From Streptomyces zhihengii (GTDB lineage: Bacteria > Actinomycetota > Actinomycetes > Streptomycetales > Streptomycetaceae), in assembly GCF_016919245.1 (NCBI RefSeq), contig NZ_JAFEJA010000002.1, forward strand, positions 1,552,501 to 1,616,500: a stretch of 64,000 nucleotides of DNA. The letters are read 5' to 3'. The notes below the pieces were generated by a model. It ran no database searches and was not told the origin of the DNA. It saw nothing but the letters and a program-made list of their open reading frames with translations. Of this stretch, positions 7,137-15,341 are shown one piece after another. The position numbers and the translations under genes are program-made. Each line of letters begins with the position of its first letter. Within the stretch, counting starts at the first letter, position 1.

Positions 7137-8074
7137 CCCCTGCCGTCCGCCACCCCGCCGAGCCCGCCGCGACGCCCGCGACCACCCCGCCCACGAGCCC
7201 CGCACGCCGCCGGCGCGCCCCGAAGCCGCCGTCCGCGCTGCTCTCCCGGGCGGGCGTCACCGCGGTGCTCGCCCTCGCCACCGTCTACACCCTGGCCCCG
7301 CTGACCTGGCTGCTGCTCTCCTCCACCAAGAGCCGCGCCGATCTCTTCGGCACGAACGGGTTCGCCCTCGGCGAGGAGATGCACCTCGCGGAGAACCTGC
7401 GGCACCTCTTCTCCGCCGACGGCGGCGTCTACCTCCGCTGGCTCGCCAACACCGTGGCCTACGCGGGCGGCGGAGCGCTGCTCGCCGCGCTGTTCGGCGT
7501 CGCGGCCGGATACGCCTTCGACAAGCTCGCGTTCCCCGGCAAGGAACGGCTCTTCGCACTCGTCCTGCTCGGGGTGATGGTGCCCGGCACGGCGCTGGCG
7601 ATCCCGCTGTACCTGCTGGCCGCCGAAGCGGGCCTGGTGAACACCTTCTGGGGTGTGTTCCTCCCCGGTCTGGTCTTCCCCTTCGGCGTGTACCTCGCCC
7701 GGGTCTTCAGCGCCGCCTACGTGCCCGACGAGGTCCTGGAGGCGGCCCGGATGGACGGGGCGGGCGAGTTCCGGGCCTTCTGCCGCATCGGCCTGCCCAT
7801 GCTGGCGCCCGGCTTCGTCACCATCTTCCTCTTCCAGTTCACCCAGATCTGGAACAGCTTCTTCCTTCCCCTGGTCATGCTCTCCGACCAGGACCTGTAC
7901 CCGGTCAACCTCGGCCTCTACGTCTGGTACTCCTCGGCGCTGGCCCAGGGCCACCCCGAGGACTACCTCCTGGCCGTCGTCGGCTCCCTCGTCGCCGTCG
8001 CCCCGCTGATCGCCGTCTTCCTGATGCTCCAGCGGTTCTGGAAGTCCGGCATGACCGCCGGCGCCGTCAAGTAG
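7133..8074 (+). CDS. Sugar ABC transporter permease (MalG type)
   Basis: A 313-residue membrane protein starting at GTG 7133, inside the last codon of the preceding permease. The first 40 residues are a Pro/Ala/Arg-rich cytoplasmic tail. About six membrane helices follow, and the EAA loop is 'EVLEAARMDGAGEFRAFCRI', followed by 'GLPML'. This is the second membrane subunit of the importer. The downstream dehydrogenase gene starts 24 bases later, so the operon continues. Confidence 0.92.
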   Translation: MTPAVRHPAEPAATPATTPPTSPARRRRAPKPPSALLSRAGVTAVLALATVYTLAPLTWLLLSSTKSRADLFGTNGFALGEEMHLAENLRHLFSADGGVYLRWLANTVAYAGGGALLAALFGVAAGYAFDKLAFPGKERLFALVLLGVMVPGTALAIPLYLLAAEAGLVNTFWGVFLPGLVFPFGVYLARVFSAAYVPDEVLEAARMDGAGEFRAFCRIGLPMLAPGFVTIFLFQFTQIWNSFFLPLVMLSDQDLYPVNLGLYVWYSSALAQGHPEDYLLAVVGSLVAVAPLIAVFLMLQRFWKSGMTAGAVK

Positions 8075-8098
8075 ACCGCCACCGTGAGGACTTCCCCG

Positions 8099-9109
8099 AT
8101 GCAACCGCCCGCCCGCCGCCCCCGCGCCCTGTTCGCCATGGGACGGCGCCACCGCGACACGCTCTTCCCCGCCCCTGCCGTCCGGCGCCTGACCGGCTGG
8201 GTCGACATCGACCCGGACGAGGTCGCCGAGGACTTCGGCCGCGCGCCGGCACTCCACGCCGCGGAGATCCTGATCACCTCCTGGGGATGCCCCGCCATCG
8301 ACGAGGACGTCCTGGCACGCGCACCCGCGCTGAAGGCCGTCGTCCACGCCGCCGGCAGCGTCAAGCACCATGTGACCCAGGCGTGCTGGGACCGCGGCAT
8401 CCGCGTCTCCTCCGCCGCCGCGGCCAACGCGGTGCCCGTCGCCGAGTACACCGTCGCCGCCGTGCTCCTCGCCAACAAGCGGGTCCTGGAGATCGGCGCC
8501 CTCTACCGCGAGCACCGCGCCCCCCTCGACTGGTCCCGGCGCTTCCCCGGCTTCGGCAACTACCGCAGGACCGTGGGCGTCGTCGGCGCCTCGCTCGTCG
8601 GCCGCAAGGTCCTCGAACTGCTGCGGCCCCACGACCTCGACCTCCTCCTCGCCGACCCCCATGCCGACGCGGAACAGGCCCGCCGGCTGGGCGCCCGGCA
8701 GGTCGAACTGGACGAACTCGTCGCCGCGTCGGACGTCGTCTCGCTGCACGCCCCCGAACTCCCCGAGACCCGCCACCTGATGGACGCGCGACGGCTCGCC
8801 CTCATGCGGGACGGCGCCACGCTCGTCAACACCGCGCGGGGATCCCTCGTCGACACCGGGGCGCTCACCGCCGAAGCCGCCACCGGCCGCATCCACGCGG
8901 TCGTCGACGTCACCGAACCGGAGGTGCTCCCCGCCGGCTCACCGCTCTACCGGCTGCCGAACGTGCTGCTCACCCCGCACATCGCCGGCTCGCTCGGCGG
9001 CGAACTCGGGCGCATCACCCACAGCGCCCTGGACGAGATCGAACGCTACTGCGCCGGACGCCCCTTCGCGCACCCCGTCCGCCACGAGGCCCTGTCCACC
9101 TCCGCCTGA
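8099..9109 (+). CDS. D-2-hydroxyacid dehydrogenase, NAD-binding
   Basis: A 336-residue protein of the D-isomer-specific 2-hydroxyacid dehydrogenase family. The nucleotide-binding motif is GASLVG at residues 163-168, where Ser replaces the usual second Gly. Catalytic Arg247 sits in 'NTARGSLVD', a conserved Glu lies in 'DVTEPE' near 273-275, and His294 in 'TPHIAGS'. ATG 8099 is preferred over GTG 8084 because GAGGA lies 9 bases upstream of it. As the fourth structural gene of the importer operon, it probably reduces a 2-keto acid, or oxidises a hydroxy acid, derived from the imported sugar acid; the substrate is inferred only from context. Confidence 0.88.
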   Translation: MQPPARRPRALFAMGRRHRDTLFPAPAVRRLTGWVDIDPDEVAEDFGRAPALHAAEILITSWGCPAIDEDVLARAPALKAVVHAAGSVKHHVTQACWDRGIRVSSAAAANAVPVAEYTVAAVLLANKRVLEIGALYREHRAPLDWSRRFPGFGNYRRTVGVVGASLVGRKVLELLRPHDLDLLLADPHADAEQARRLGARQVELDELVAASDVVSLHAPELPETRHLMDARRLALMRDGATLVNTARGSLVDTGALTAEAATGRIHAVVDVTEPEVLPAGSPLYRLPNVLLTPHIAGSLGGELGRITHSALDEIERYCAGRPFAHPVRHEALSTSA

Positions 9110-9112
9110 GGA

Positions 9113-9163
9113 CCGGCCCGGCGGCGGACGTCCGCCGGGATCCCCGCCGGACGTCCGGGCCGG
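9113..9163. terminator. Compound palindrome between dehydrogenase and propeller genes
   Basis: Outer arms CCGGCCCGG (9113-9121) and CCGGGCCGG (9155-9163) pair exactly. Inside are two separate palindromes, GGCGGACGTCCGCC (9123-9136) and CCGGACGTCCGG (9147-9158), which share the 10-mer CGGACGTCCG. As RNA this folds into a strong structure and may end or attenuate the importer transcript. As DNA the repeated 10-mer could be an operator pair for the downstream secreted-protein genes. Confidence 0.5.
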
Positions 9164-9242
9164 CCCCTTCGCCGGCTCCCACGGCACACCCGTGCCTCCG
9201 CACCCTCCAGCACCGTCCCAACCGACGACCCAAGGAGTCCCC

Positions 9243-11264
9243 ATGCCCCCCACCCCGTCCATGGACCGGCGCCGGCTGCTGAGCGCCGGCGGAGCCCTCG
9301 GGCTCGCCGCCGCCGCTGCCCCGCTGCTCGGCCCCACGGCGCACGCGGCCCCGGCCGGTCCCCGCACCACCGTCACCGACCTGGGCCCCGCCATCGAGCA
9401 GTTCGCGCTCATGAGCGGACTCCTCGTCGGCGACACCGTCTACATCGGCTCCCGCAACCAGCAGCCCACCAGGGTGATCGGATTCCACCTGCCGACCCGG
9501 AAGGTGGTCTCGCGGACCGACCTCGGCAGCGGCCACTCCGTGCAGGCCCTCGCCGCCGACCCCACCGGCCGCTACCTCTACGCGGGCATCCTGACCAAGG
9601 CCGACGAGGGGAAGCCCAACCTCTTCCGCTGGGACCTGAGCACGCCCGGCCGGCCCGCCGCGGGCATCGGCCGGACCGGCGACCGGGACATCCGCGAACT
9701 CGCCGTCGCCCCCGACGGCACCGTGTACGCCGTGGGCGGCGTCCCCGGCGACGCGCCGGCCCTGTGGATGTACGACCCCGGGACCGGCGAGGTGACCGGT
9801 CTCGGCGTCCCCGACCCGAAGGCCACCCTCGCCCGGGCCGTCGCGGCGACCGACACGACCGTCTACTTCGGCGCGGGCAGCGTCCTCGCGGGCGGGGACG
9901 GCGCGAGCCGGGCCTGCCTGTACGCCTACGACCGGGCGTCGGGCGCCTTCACCGACATCACGCCGAAGGAGCTGACCAGGGACCCCAGCCTGCGGGAGCT
10001 CGCCGTCCACGGCGACCGGCTCCTGGCCAGCACCTCGGGGTCGACCGAGCACGCCAAGCTCGCCGTGCTGGACCTGGCCGACCCCTCCGCGTACACCCTG
10101 ATGCCCACCGAGGGAGGGGTGGTCAAGAACCTCACCGCCGCGGGCGACCGGATCTTCTTCGCCACCGACGCCGGCCTGTACTCCTGCACCCCCGCCACCA
10201 GGACCGTGACACCCCTCGCGCACGACGGGCCGGACCTCGGCGAGATCTGGGGCCTCGACCACGCCGGCGGCACCCTGGCCGTCGTCTCCGGCTACGGCTT
10301 CGTCGGCGAGGTGGACATCGCCGCCGGCACGGCCGTCATCACCGAACTCGGCTCCGCCGGCGCCCCCGTGACCCCGCAGACCACGATGGGCATCGCCGCC
10401 GACCACCGCTACGCCTACGTCGGCGGCAACAACGTCATCGCCCGCCACGACCTGCGCACCGGCGAGGTGAGAAACCTCCGGGCCCCCGGTGAGGCCAAGG
10501 ACGCCGAGGTGCTGAACGGCGTGCTCTACACCGGGCAGTACAACTCCCAGGGCATCTGGCGGTACGCGCCGGGGCCCGGCGGCGGTCCGCGCCGGGCCGC
10601 CGGGTTCCCCGGCGAGCAGAACCGGCCCCTCGACATCTGCTGGGACGACGTGAACCGGCTGCTGCTCGTCGCCGTGCAGTCCGACACCGAGGGCGGCGGC
10701 GCCCTGTGGACGTACTCCCCGGGGAAGGCCGAGGGGACCGCGTACGTCAACCCGGTCGACGCCGACCAGACCGTCCGGGCGGTCGCCGCCCGCGACGGCG
10801 TCGCGTACCTCGGCGGCGACAACCCGTCCGCGCGGGGCCCGCGCGGCACCGTCGTCGCCGTCGACCCCGTCGGCGGGCGCGAGCGGTGGCGCATCGACCT
10901 CCCGCTCGCCCTGGGTGTGGCCGCGCTGGCCGTGCGGGGCCGCCATCTGTACGGCCTCACGAGGCGGGGCGGCTTCTTCGTGATCGACACCCGGAGCCGG
11001 CGCCTCGTGCACACCGCCGACCACCGTGCCCTGTGCCCCGGCTTCGCCGCGATGGTGACCAGCCGGAACGTGGTCTACGGGGTCTCCGACACCACGCTCT
11101 TCCGCTTCCACCCGGAGACCTTCGCCGTCAGCACGGTGGTCGCCGCCATCGACGGCGCCTGGTACAGCGGGCCGCACGTCAACGCCGACCGCGACGGCCG
11201 GCTGTACACGATGCGCGGCCACCGGCTCGTCCGCGTCGACGACAGGCCGGTGTTCGGAGCATGA
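9243..11264 (+). CDS. Tat-exported beta-propeller protein, function unknown
   Basis: A 673-residue secreted protein from ATG 9243 with an AAGGAG ribosome-binding site. The N-terminus 'MDRRRLLSAGGALGLAAAA' (residues 7-25) is a twin-arginine signal with likely cleavage after 'AHA' near residue 36. The mature part consists of repeated strand patterns such as 'LAADPTGRYLYAG', 'LAVAPDGTVYAVGG' and 'VAARDGVAYLGGD', which indicate a multi-bladed beta-propeller, possibly two domains. I cannot assign a catalytic motif. Several polysaccharide lyase families (for example PL22, PL24, PL25) use propellers, so an enzymatic role on a glycan is possible. Its stop overlaps the start of the lyase-like gene (ATGA), so the two proteins are co-translated and probably work together outside the cell. 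Confidence 0.75.
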   Translation: MPPTPSMDRRRLLSAGGALGLAAAAAPLLGPTAHAAPAGPRTTVTDLGPAIEQFALMSGLLVGDTVYIGSRNQQPTRVIGFHLPTRKVVSRTDLGSGHSVQALAADPTGRYLYAGILTKADEGKPNLFRWDLSTPGRPAAGIGRTGDRDIRELAVAPDGTVYAVGGVPGDAPALWMYDPGTGEVTGLGVPDPKATLARAVAATDTTVYFGAGSVLAGGDGASRACLYAYDRASGAFTDITPKELTRDPSLRELAVHGDRLLASTSGSTEHAKLAVLDLADPSAYTLMPTEGGVVKNLTAAGDRIFFATDAGLYSCTPATRTVTPLAHDGPDLGEIWGLDHAGGTLAVVSGYGFVGEVDIAAGTAVITELGSAGAPVTPQTTMGIAADHRYAYVGGNNVIARHDLRTGEVRNLRAPGEAKDAEVLNGVLYTGQYNSQGIWRYAPGPGGGPRRAAGFPGEQNRPLDICWDDVNRLLLVAVQSDTEGGGALWTYSPGKAEGTAYVNPVDADQTVRAVAARDGVAYLGGDNPSARGPRGTVVAVDPVGGRERWRIDLPLALGVAALAVRGRHLYGLTRRGGFFVIDTRSRRLVHTADHRALCPGFAAMVTSRNVVYGVSDTTLFRFHPETFAVSTVVAAIDGAWYSGPHVNADRDGRLYTMRGHRLVRVDDRPVFGA

Positions 11265-12130
11265 GGAGGACCGACAGGAGGGCCGGGCGGACCACGGGCA
11301 GGACGACACGGCGCACCGCCCTCGCTGCGGCGCTCGCGGCGACGCTGACCCCGGCCGCGCTCGCCACGGCCGAGGCCGGCCAGCACCTGCCCGGCGCCCC
11401 GGCCCCGTCGTCCGGCCGGGCGGCGCTGCTGAGCGTCGACTACCGGTCCGGCACCCTCGACTCCGGTGTCCCGGACCTGACCACCACTCACGCCACGGCG
11501 GCGGACGCCTCATCGGTCGTCCCGGCGGGCGACGACCACGCCGTCGCCCACAAGGTGACCCTCGGCGACCCCGGCTACGTCTCGGACGGCGCCCCGCGCA
11601 GCGAGAGCGCCACCAACGCCGTCGCCGGCGGGACCTTCCGCGTCGGCGACGAGCACCGCTACGAGTTCAGCCTGCTGCTCCAGGACTGGAAGACCTGGGA
11701 GCCGGGGGAGTCGCAGAGCGGCGACATCGTCTTCCAGGGGAAGCACGCCGGCGGCAACCTGCCGTCGTTTTACCTGATGACCAAGCGGAACGGCATCGCC
11801 TTCCGGTCACCCACCCTCGACCTGCAGACCGCCGTGGTCGACGACTTCCGACCGTACCTGGGTAGGTGGATGCGCTTCCGGGTGGACGTGAAGTGGACGG
11901 ACGACGACACCGGCCACTACCGGATCTCCACCCGGATGCCCGGCGACTCCGGCTGGACGGCGCGGCACGCCTACGAAGGCGTCCGGACGTTCCATCCGAA
12001 GAACCCGACCGCCTTCGGCTACCTGAAGTGGGGCCTGTACCGGCCCGGCCAGACGCCGGAGAACGGCGATGTGCCGACCCGTGTCGTCCACCACGACGAC
12101 ATCCGGGTGACCGGCCTCTCCGGCGGATGA
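11261..12130 (+). CDS. Secreted polysaccharide lyase (heparin lyase I-like)
   Basis: A 289-residue protein starting at ATG 11261 within the stop of the propeller gene. An Arg-rich leader followed by 'ALAAALAATLTPAALATAEA' is an export signal. The mature part has the beta-jelly-roll pattern of the heparin lyase I-like polysaccharide lyase family: 'GDEHRYEFSLLLQDWKTWEP' near residues 126-145, 'DIVFQGKHAGGNLPSFYL', 'WMRFRVDVKWTDDDTGHYRI' and a final 'PTRVVHHDDIRV'. Family members cleave uronate-containing glycans by beta-elimination. The true substrate is unknown, but the link to an ABC importer and a hydroxyacid dehydrogenase fits an acidic polysaccharide. It is the last gene before a strong terminator. 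Confidence 0.8.
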   Translation: MRRTDRRAGRTTGRTTRRTALAAALAATLTPAALATAEAGQHLPGAPAPSSGRAALLSVDYRSGTLDSGVPDLTTTHATAADASSVVPAGDDHAVAHKVTLGDPGYVSDGAPRSESATNAVAGGTFRVGDEHRYEFSLLLQDWKTWEPGESQSGDIVFQGKHAGGNLPSFYLMTKRNGIAFRSPTLDLQTAVVDDFRPYLGRWMRFRVDVKWTDDDTGHYRISTRMPGDSGWTARHAYEGVRTFHPKNPTAFGYLKWGLYRPGQTPENGDVPTRVVHHDDIRVTGLSGG

Positions 12131-12150
12131 ACGACGCGGCCCCGCCGCCG

Positions 12151-12199
12151 GCCCTCGCCCCCGTGCCCCGCCGCTCCGGCGGGGCACGGGGGCGAGGGC
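12151..12199. terminator. Strong perfect hairpin, bidirectional terminator
   Basis: Two exactly complementary 23-bp arms (12151-12173 and 12177-12199) with a 3-base loop lie between the stops of the convergent lyase-like (+) and MFS (-) genes. The arms are very GC-rich and there is no T-run. This is one of the clearest intrinsic terminators in the window and probably works in both directions. Confidence 0.85.
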
Positions 12200-12212
12200 T
12201 GGCGGCCGCCGG

Positions 12213-13517
12213 TCACGTCCCCTCCGGGGCGGCCGTCCCCGTGTGTGCGCCGTCGTCCGCGCGGGCGGCGCGGCGCAGTCCGCGGACGGCCGGGGTCGCG
12301 AGCAGCGCCACCCCGCCGGCCAGGCAGGCGCCGGCCGACACCAGCAGCAGCCGGTCCGGGGAGGCCAGGGCGGTGGCCGGTCCCGCCAGCATCTGGCCGG
12401 CCGCGATCCCGGAGACCGAGCCCGCCAGCTCGTACGCCGTGACCCGGTTGAGCACGGCGGGCGGGGTGTGGGTCTGCACGCTGGTCGCCCACATCACCGA
12501 CCAGAAGGCCACGGCCGCCCCGCCGAGCACGTGCCCCGCCAGCAGCACCGGCAGCCCGGCGTCCCATGCCACCGACAGCGGCAGCACGGTGTACAGGGCG
12601 ACGGCCACCGCGCCCGCGGCCAGTGGGCGGGCCGGGCGGACCCGCAGCGCCAGCAGGCCGCCGAGCACCGTCCCGGCGCCGAGTGCGGAGACCGCCAGGC
12701 CGTAGGCGTCGGGGCCCAGCCGGTCCCCGATCAGTGCCGCGGTGAGCGGGACCAGCGGGCCGAAGACGAGAATGCCGCAGCCCACCCAGATGAGGATCAC
12801 GGCCCACATCCAGGTGCGTGCGCGGAACTCCTGCCAGCCCTGGCGCAGATCGCGGCGCAGGGATCCGCCGGTGCTCGCGGGCACTCGGGCGGGGGCGAGC
12901 CGGACGAGGGCCAGGCACAGCGCGCTGACCAGGAAGGTGCCCGCGTCGATGGCGTACACGGTCCCGGCGCTGGTCAGCGCCAGCAGCACGCCCGCCAGTG
13001 CGGGGCCGAGCAGATGGGCGAGTGCGTCGGCCACCTTGAGCGTGGCGTTGGCCCGCTGCGGTTCGCTGGAGACCAGCGGCACCATGCCGTTCGCCCCCGG
13101 CAGGAACATCGCGACGGCCGCACCGGCCAGCGCGGCCATCGACACCAGCAGCCAGAACGGCGGCGTCCCGGCGAAGAAGGCCACCGCCAGCACCGCTTGG
13201 GTGACCACGCGCACGAGGTCCGCCACGACCATCATCCGGCGTGCGCCGAACCGGTCGGCCAGCACCCCGCCGAACAGCACCAGCAGGACGAAGGTGCCTG
13301 TCCAGGTGCCGAGGACGAAGCCGACCCCGGACACGCCGTAGAGCGCGCCGACGGCGAGCGCCGCCGCCACCGGCATCATGGCGTCGCCGAACAGCGAGAC
13401 TGCGCGGGCGGCGAAGTAGAGCGTGAAGCGCCGGTCCCACAGCGGGGGAGGGGCGGGCGGCCCGGCGATCGCCGAAGCGGCCCGGGGTGTCGGGGTGTTG
13501 GTCTGCGAGGTCGTCAC
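12213..13517 (-). CDS. MFS transporter (EntS-like drug/siderophore exporter family)
   Basis: A 434-residue protein with about 12 transmembrane helices. The loop between helices 2 and 3 carries an MFS motif A variant ('VLADRFGARRMMVVADLVR'). The overall pattern, with 'TNTPTPRAASAIAGPP' as a short cytoplasmic tail and 'LYFAARAVSLFGDAMM' at helix 1, matches the MFS_3/enterobactin-exporter-like group. It starts at GTG 13517; a CAGTAT -10-like hexamer 7-12 bases upstream and no ribosome-binding site suggest a leaderless mRNA. It is divergent from a GlxA-type regulator across 71 bases that contain a small palindrome. Export of a small molecule is likely; the substrate is unknown. Confidence 0.88.
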   Translation of the reverse strand: MTTSQTNTPTPRAASAIAGPPAPPPLWDRRFTLYFAARAVSLFGDAMMPVAAALAVGALYGVSGVGFVLGTWTGTFVLLVLFGGVLADRFGARRMMVVADLVRVVTQAVLAVAFFAGTPPFWLLVSMAALAGAAVAMFLPGANGMVPLVSSEPQRANATLKVADALAHLLGPALAGVLLALTSAGTVYAIDAGTFLVSALCLALVRLAPARVPASTGGSLRRDLRQGWQEFRARTWMWAVILIWVGCGILVFGPLVPLTAALIGDRLGPDAYGLAVSALGAGTVLGGLLALRVRPARPLAAGAVAVALYTVLPLSVAWDAGLPVLLAGHVLGGAAVAFWSVMWATSVQTHTPPAVLNRVTAYELAGSVSGIAAGQMLAGPATALASPDRLLLVSAGACLAGGVALLATPAVRGLRRAARADDGAHTGTAAPEGT

Positions 13518-13527
13518 GCCGCGATAC

Positions 13528-13539
13528 TGGTCTGGACCA
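13528..13539. promoter_or_regulatory. TGGTC-TG-GACCA palindrome in divergent promoter
   Basis: A 12-base palindrome sits 10 bases upstream of the MFS start and abuts that gene's proposed -10 element. In the other direction a TACTTT hexamer (13577-13582) lies 6 bases before ATG 13589 of the GlxA-type regulator, the spacing expected for a leaderless transcript. The palindrome may be the operator through which that regulator controls the exporter. Confidence 0.4.
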
Positions 13540-13588
13540 ATAGCCCGAATCCAGTGTCGCGAACGACGTCATGGGGTACTTTCGCGCC

Positions 13589-14596
13589 ATGACGCCTCGT
13601 CCGCTGCCGAACACTCCGGCGCCGCACCGGGTGGTCGCCCTGACCAGGCCCCCGCAGCCGGCCTTCCCGCTGGCCTGCGCGGCCGAGGTGTTCGGGGACC
13701 ACGGCCCGGCCGTCCCCGCCCGCTACACCTTCGAGATCTGCACCGAGCACCCCGGCCCGGTGCGCACCGGTCTCGGGCAGGACCTGCTGGTCACGGCGGG
13801 CCTGGAAGCCGTCGGGCGGGCCGACACCGTGGTGGTCCCCGGCTGGGAGCAGGACCCCGGTGCCGAGGTGTCCCCGGCGGTCGTGGAGGCCGTCCGCGAG
13901 GCGCACCGGCGGGGCGCCCGGATCGCCGCCATCTGCACGGGGGCGCTGGTGCTCGCCGCCGCCGGGCTGCTGGACGGACGGCGCGCCGCCACCCACTGGG
14001 CCCGCGCCGCCGAACTGGCCGCCCGCTTCCCGCGGGTCCGGGTCGACCCCGCGGTGCTCTACGTGGACCACGGCGACGTCGCCACCAGCGCCGGGTCGGC
14101 GGCCGGCGTGGACCTCTGCCTCCACCTGGTGAGCGCCGATCAGGGCGCCGCGTACGCCACCCGGATCGCCCGGCGGATGGTGATGCCGCCTCACCGCGAG
14201 GGATGCCAGCTCCAGTACGCCGAATTGCCCTCGCCCGGACCGGTGGGCGACTCGCTCGCACCGCTGCTCGACTGGGTGTCCGAACGGCTGGACCAGCCGA
14301 TCGGCGTCGCCGAGATGGCCGCCCGCTCGCAGGTCTCGGCCCGCACCCTGACGCGCCGCTTTACCGGACAGCTGGGCATCAGCCCCGGGCGCTGGCTGCT
14401 GGACCGCCGCATCGCCGCCACCCGCGCGCTCCTGGAGGAGACCGACCTGCCCGTGGAGTCCATCGCCCGCCAGGTCGGCCTCTCCTCGGCCGTCAACCTG
14501 CGGCGGCGGTTCCACGAGGCGCTGCGCACAACCCCCGCCGCCTACCGGCGCGCCTTCCGCGCCGACCGGGCCGGGCAGGGTGCCGCGGCGCCCTGA
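13589..14596 (+). CDS. GlxA family (DJ-1/PfpI + AraC HTH) transcriptional regulator
   Basis: A 335-residue regulator. The N-terminal half is a DJ-1/PfpI-like domain with the elbow cysteine in 'IAAICTGALVLAAAGLLDG' and the following 'RRAATHW'. The C-terminal 100 residues are an AraC-type double HTH: 'VAEMAARSQVSARTLTRRF' and 'LPVESIARQVGLSSAVNLRR', with the usual 'GISPGRWLLDRR' linker. GlxA-type regulators are thought to sense small molecules through the DJ-1 pocket. ATG 13589 is preferred to ATG 13571 because a TACTTT box lies at the spacing for a leaderless start. Divergent from the MFS exporter and likely its regulator. Confidence 0.88.
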   Translation: MTPRPLPNTPAPHRVVALTRPPQPAFPLACAAEVFGDHGPAVPARYTFEICTEHPGPVRTGLGQDLLVTAGLEAVGRADTVVVPGWEQDPGAEVSPAVVEAVREAHRRGARIAAICTGALVLAAAGLLDGRRAATHWARAAELAARFPRVRVDPAVLYVDHGDVATSAGSAAGVDLCLHLVSADQGAAYATRIARRMVMPPHREGCQLQYAELPSPGPVGDSLAPLLDWVSERLDQPIGVAEMAARSQVSARTLTRRFTGQLGISPGRWLLDRRIAATRALLEETDLPVESIARQVGLSSAVNLRRRFHEALRTTPAAYRRAFRADRAGQGAAAP

Positions 14597-14687
14597 CGCG
14601 GCGCGTTCCGGCTGAGTACGATCGCCCACCGCGGGATGGGGACGGGACCGGATGCCGGGCCGGCCCGCAGGCTCGTAGCGTCGCCGT

Positions 14688-15323
14688 GTGAGCGAAGACA
14701 AGGACAGCGCGCCCCGGCAGGGCATGTCGTGCACCCGGGCGCTCGGCGTCACCGTGGCCGTGCTCGTCGGCCTGCCCCTGCTGATCGTCCTGGGCGTGGT
14801 GGTGACCTTCGCGGTGCAGCGCTCCGTCCCCGAGGACTATCCGACGGTCGCCCCGCGGACGACGGCGGACCGGGCGGCCGCGCGCTCGCGGGAGGCGTAC
14901 GCCCTCCTCGGCCCCGGCCCGTTGATCCCGGCGGGCGAGTCGAACTCCTTCTCCTCCGACATGTGTTACCCCGGCGGCCTGGAGTCGGCGGCGGACGAGC
15001 CCACGCCCGGCTCCTACGCGCTGTCGCACACCTGGGACGTCGGCGGCGTTCCGCGCGAGGACGCGGTCGCGGGGCTGGAGCGGCTGCACGACGCGCTGGT
15101 CGCCGACGGCTGGCGGATCGTCGCCCACGATGCCGCGCCGGGCGACGCCGAACTGGTGCTGCGCGCCGAGCACGACGACGAGGGGCGGCAGGTCTACTTC
15201 TGGACTCCCGACGGCGGACGCCTCCGGGGAGGCGTGCACGCCGCCTGCGCGTTCGACCCGTCGGGGGAGGAGAGCTGGGACGTCACGGCGGGGCTGGTAC
15301 CCCCGGCGCTCGGCCGCGGCTGA
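14688..15323 (+). CDS. Uncharacterised single-pass membrane protein
   Basis: A 211-residue protein from GTG 14688. Residues 18-43 ('LGVTVAVLVGLPLLIVLGVV') form one transmembrane helix, with a short cytoplasmic N-terminus. The extracytoplasmic part has two cysteines ('DMCYPGG' and 'HAACAF') that could form a disulfide, and a compact alpha/beta pattern ('AVAGLERLHDALVADGWRIV' then 'AELVLRAEHDDEGRQVYFW'). I recognise no named domain. It stands alone, with its stop 18 bases from that of the convergent endonuclease-fold gene. Confidence 0.7.
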   Translation: MSEDKDSAPRQGMSCTRALGVTVAVLVGLPLLIVLGVVVTFAVQRSVPEDYPTVAPRTTADRAAARSREAYALLGPGPLIPAGESNSFSSDMCYPGGLESAADEPTPGSYALSHTWDVGGVPREDAVAGLERLHDALVADGWRIVAHDAAPGDAELVLRAEHDDEGRQVYFWTPDGGRLRGGVHAACAFDPSGEESWDVTAGLVPPALGRG

Positions 15324-15341
15324 CCCGCCCGGGGGCGATCG

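Noticed and set aside
9015..11513. Open frame of 832 codons on the minus strand opposite the propeller gene
   Set aside because: Same effect; the plus strand has a Tat signal, ribosome-binding site and propeller repeats, while the minus peptide is low-complexity Gly/Val/Asp-rich.
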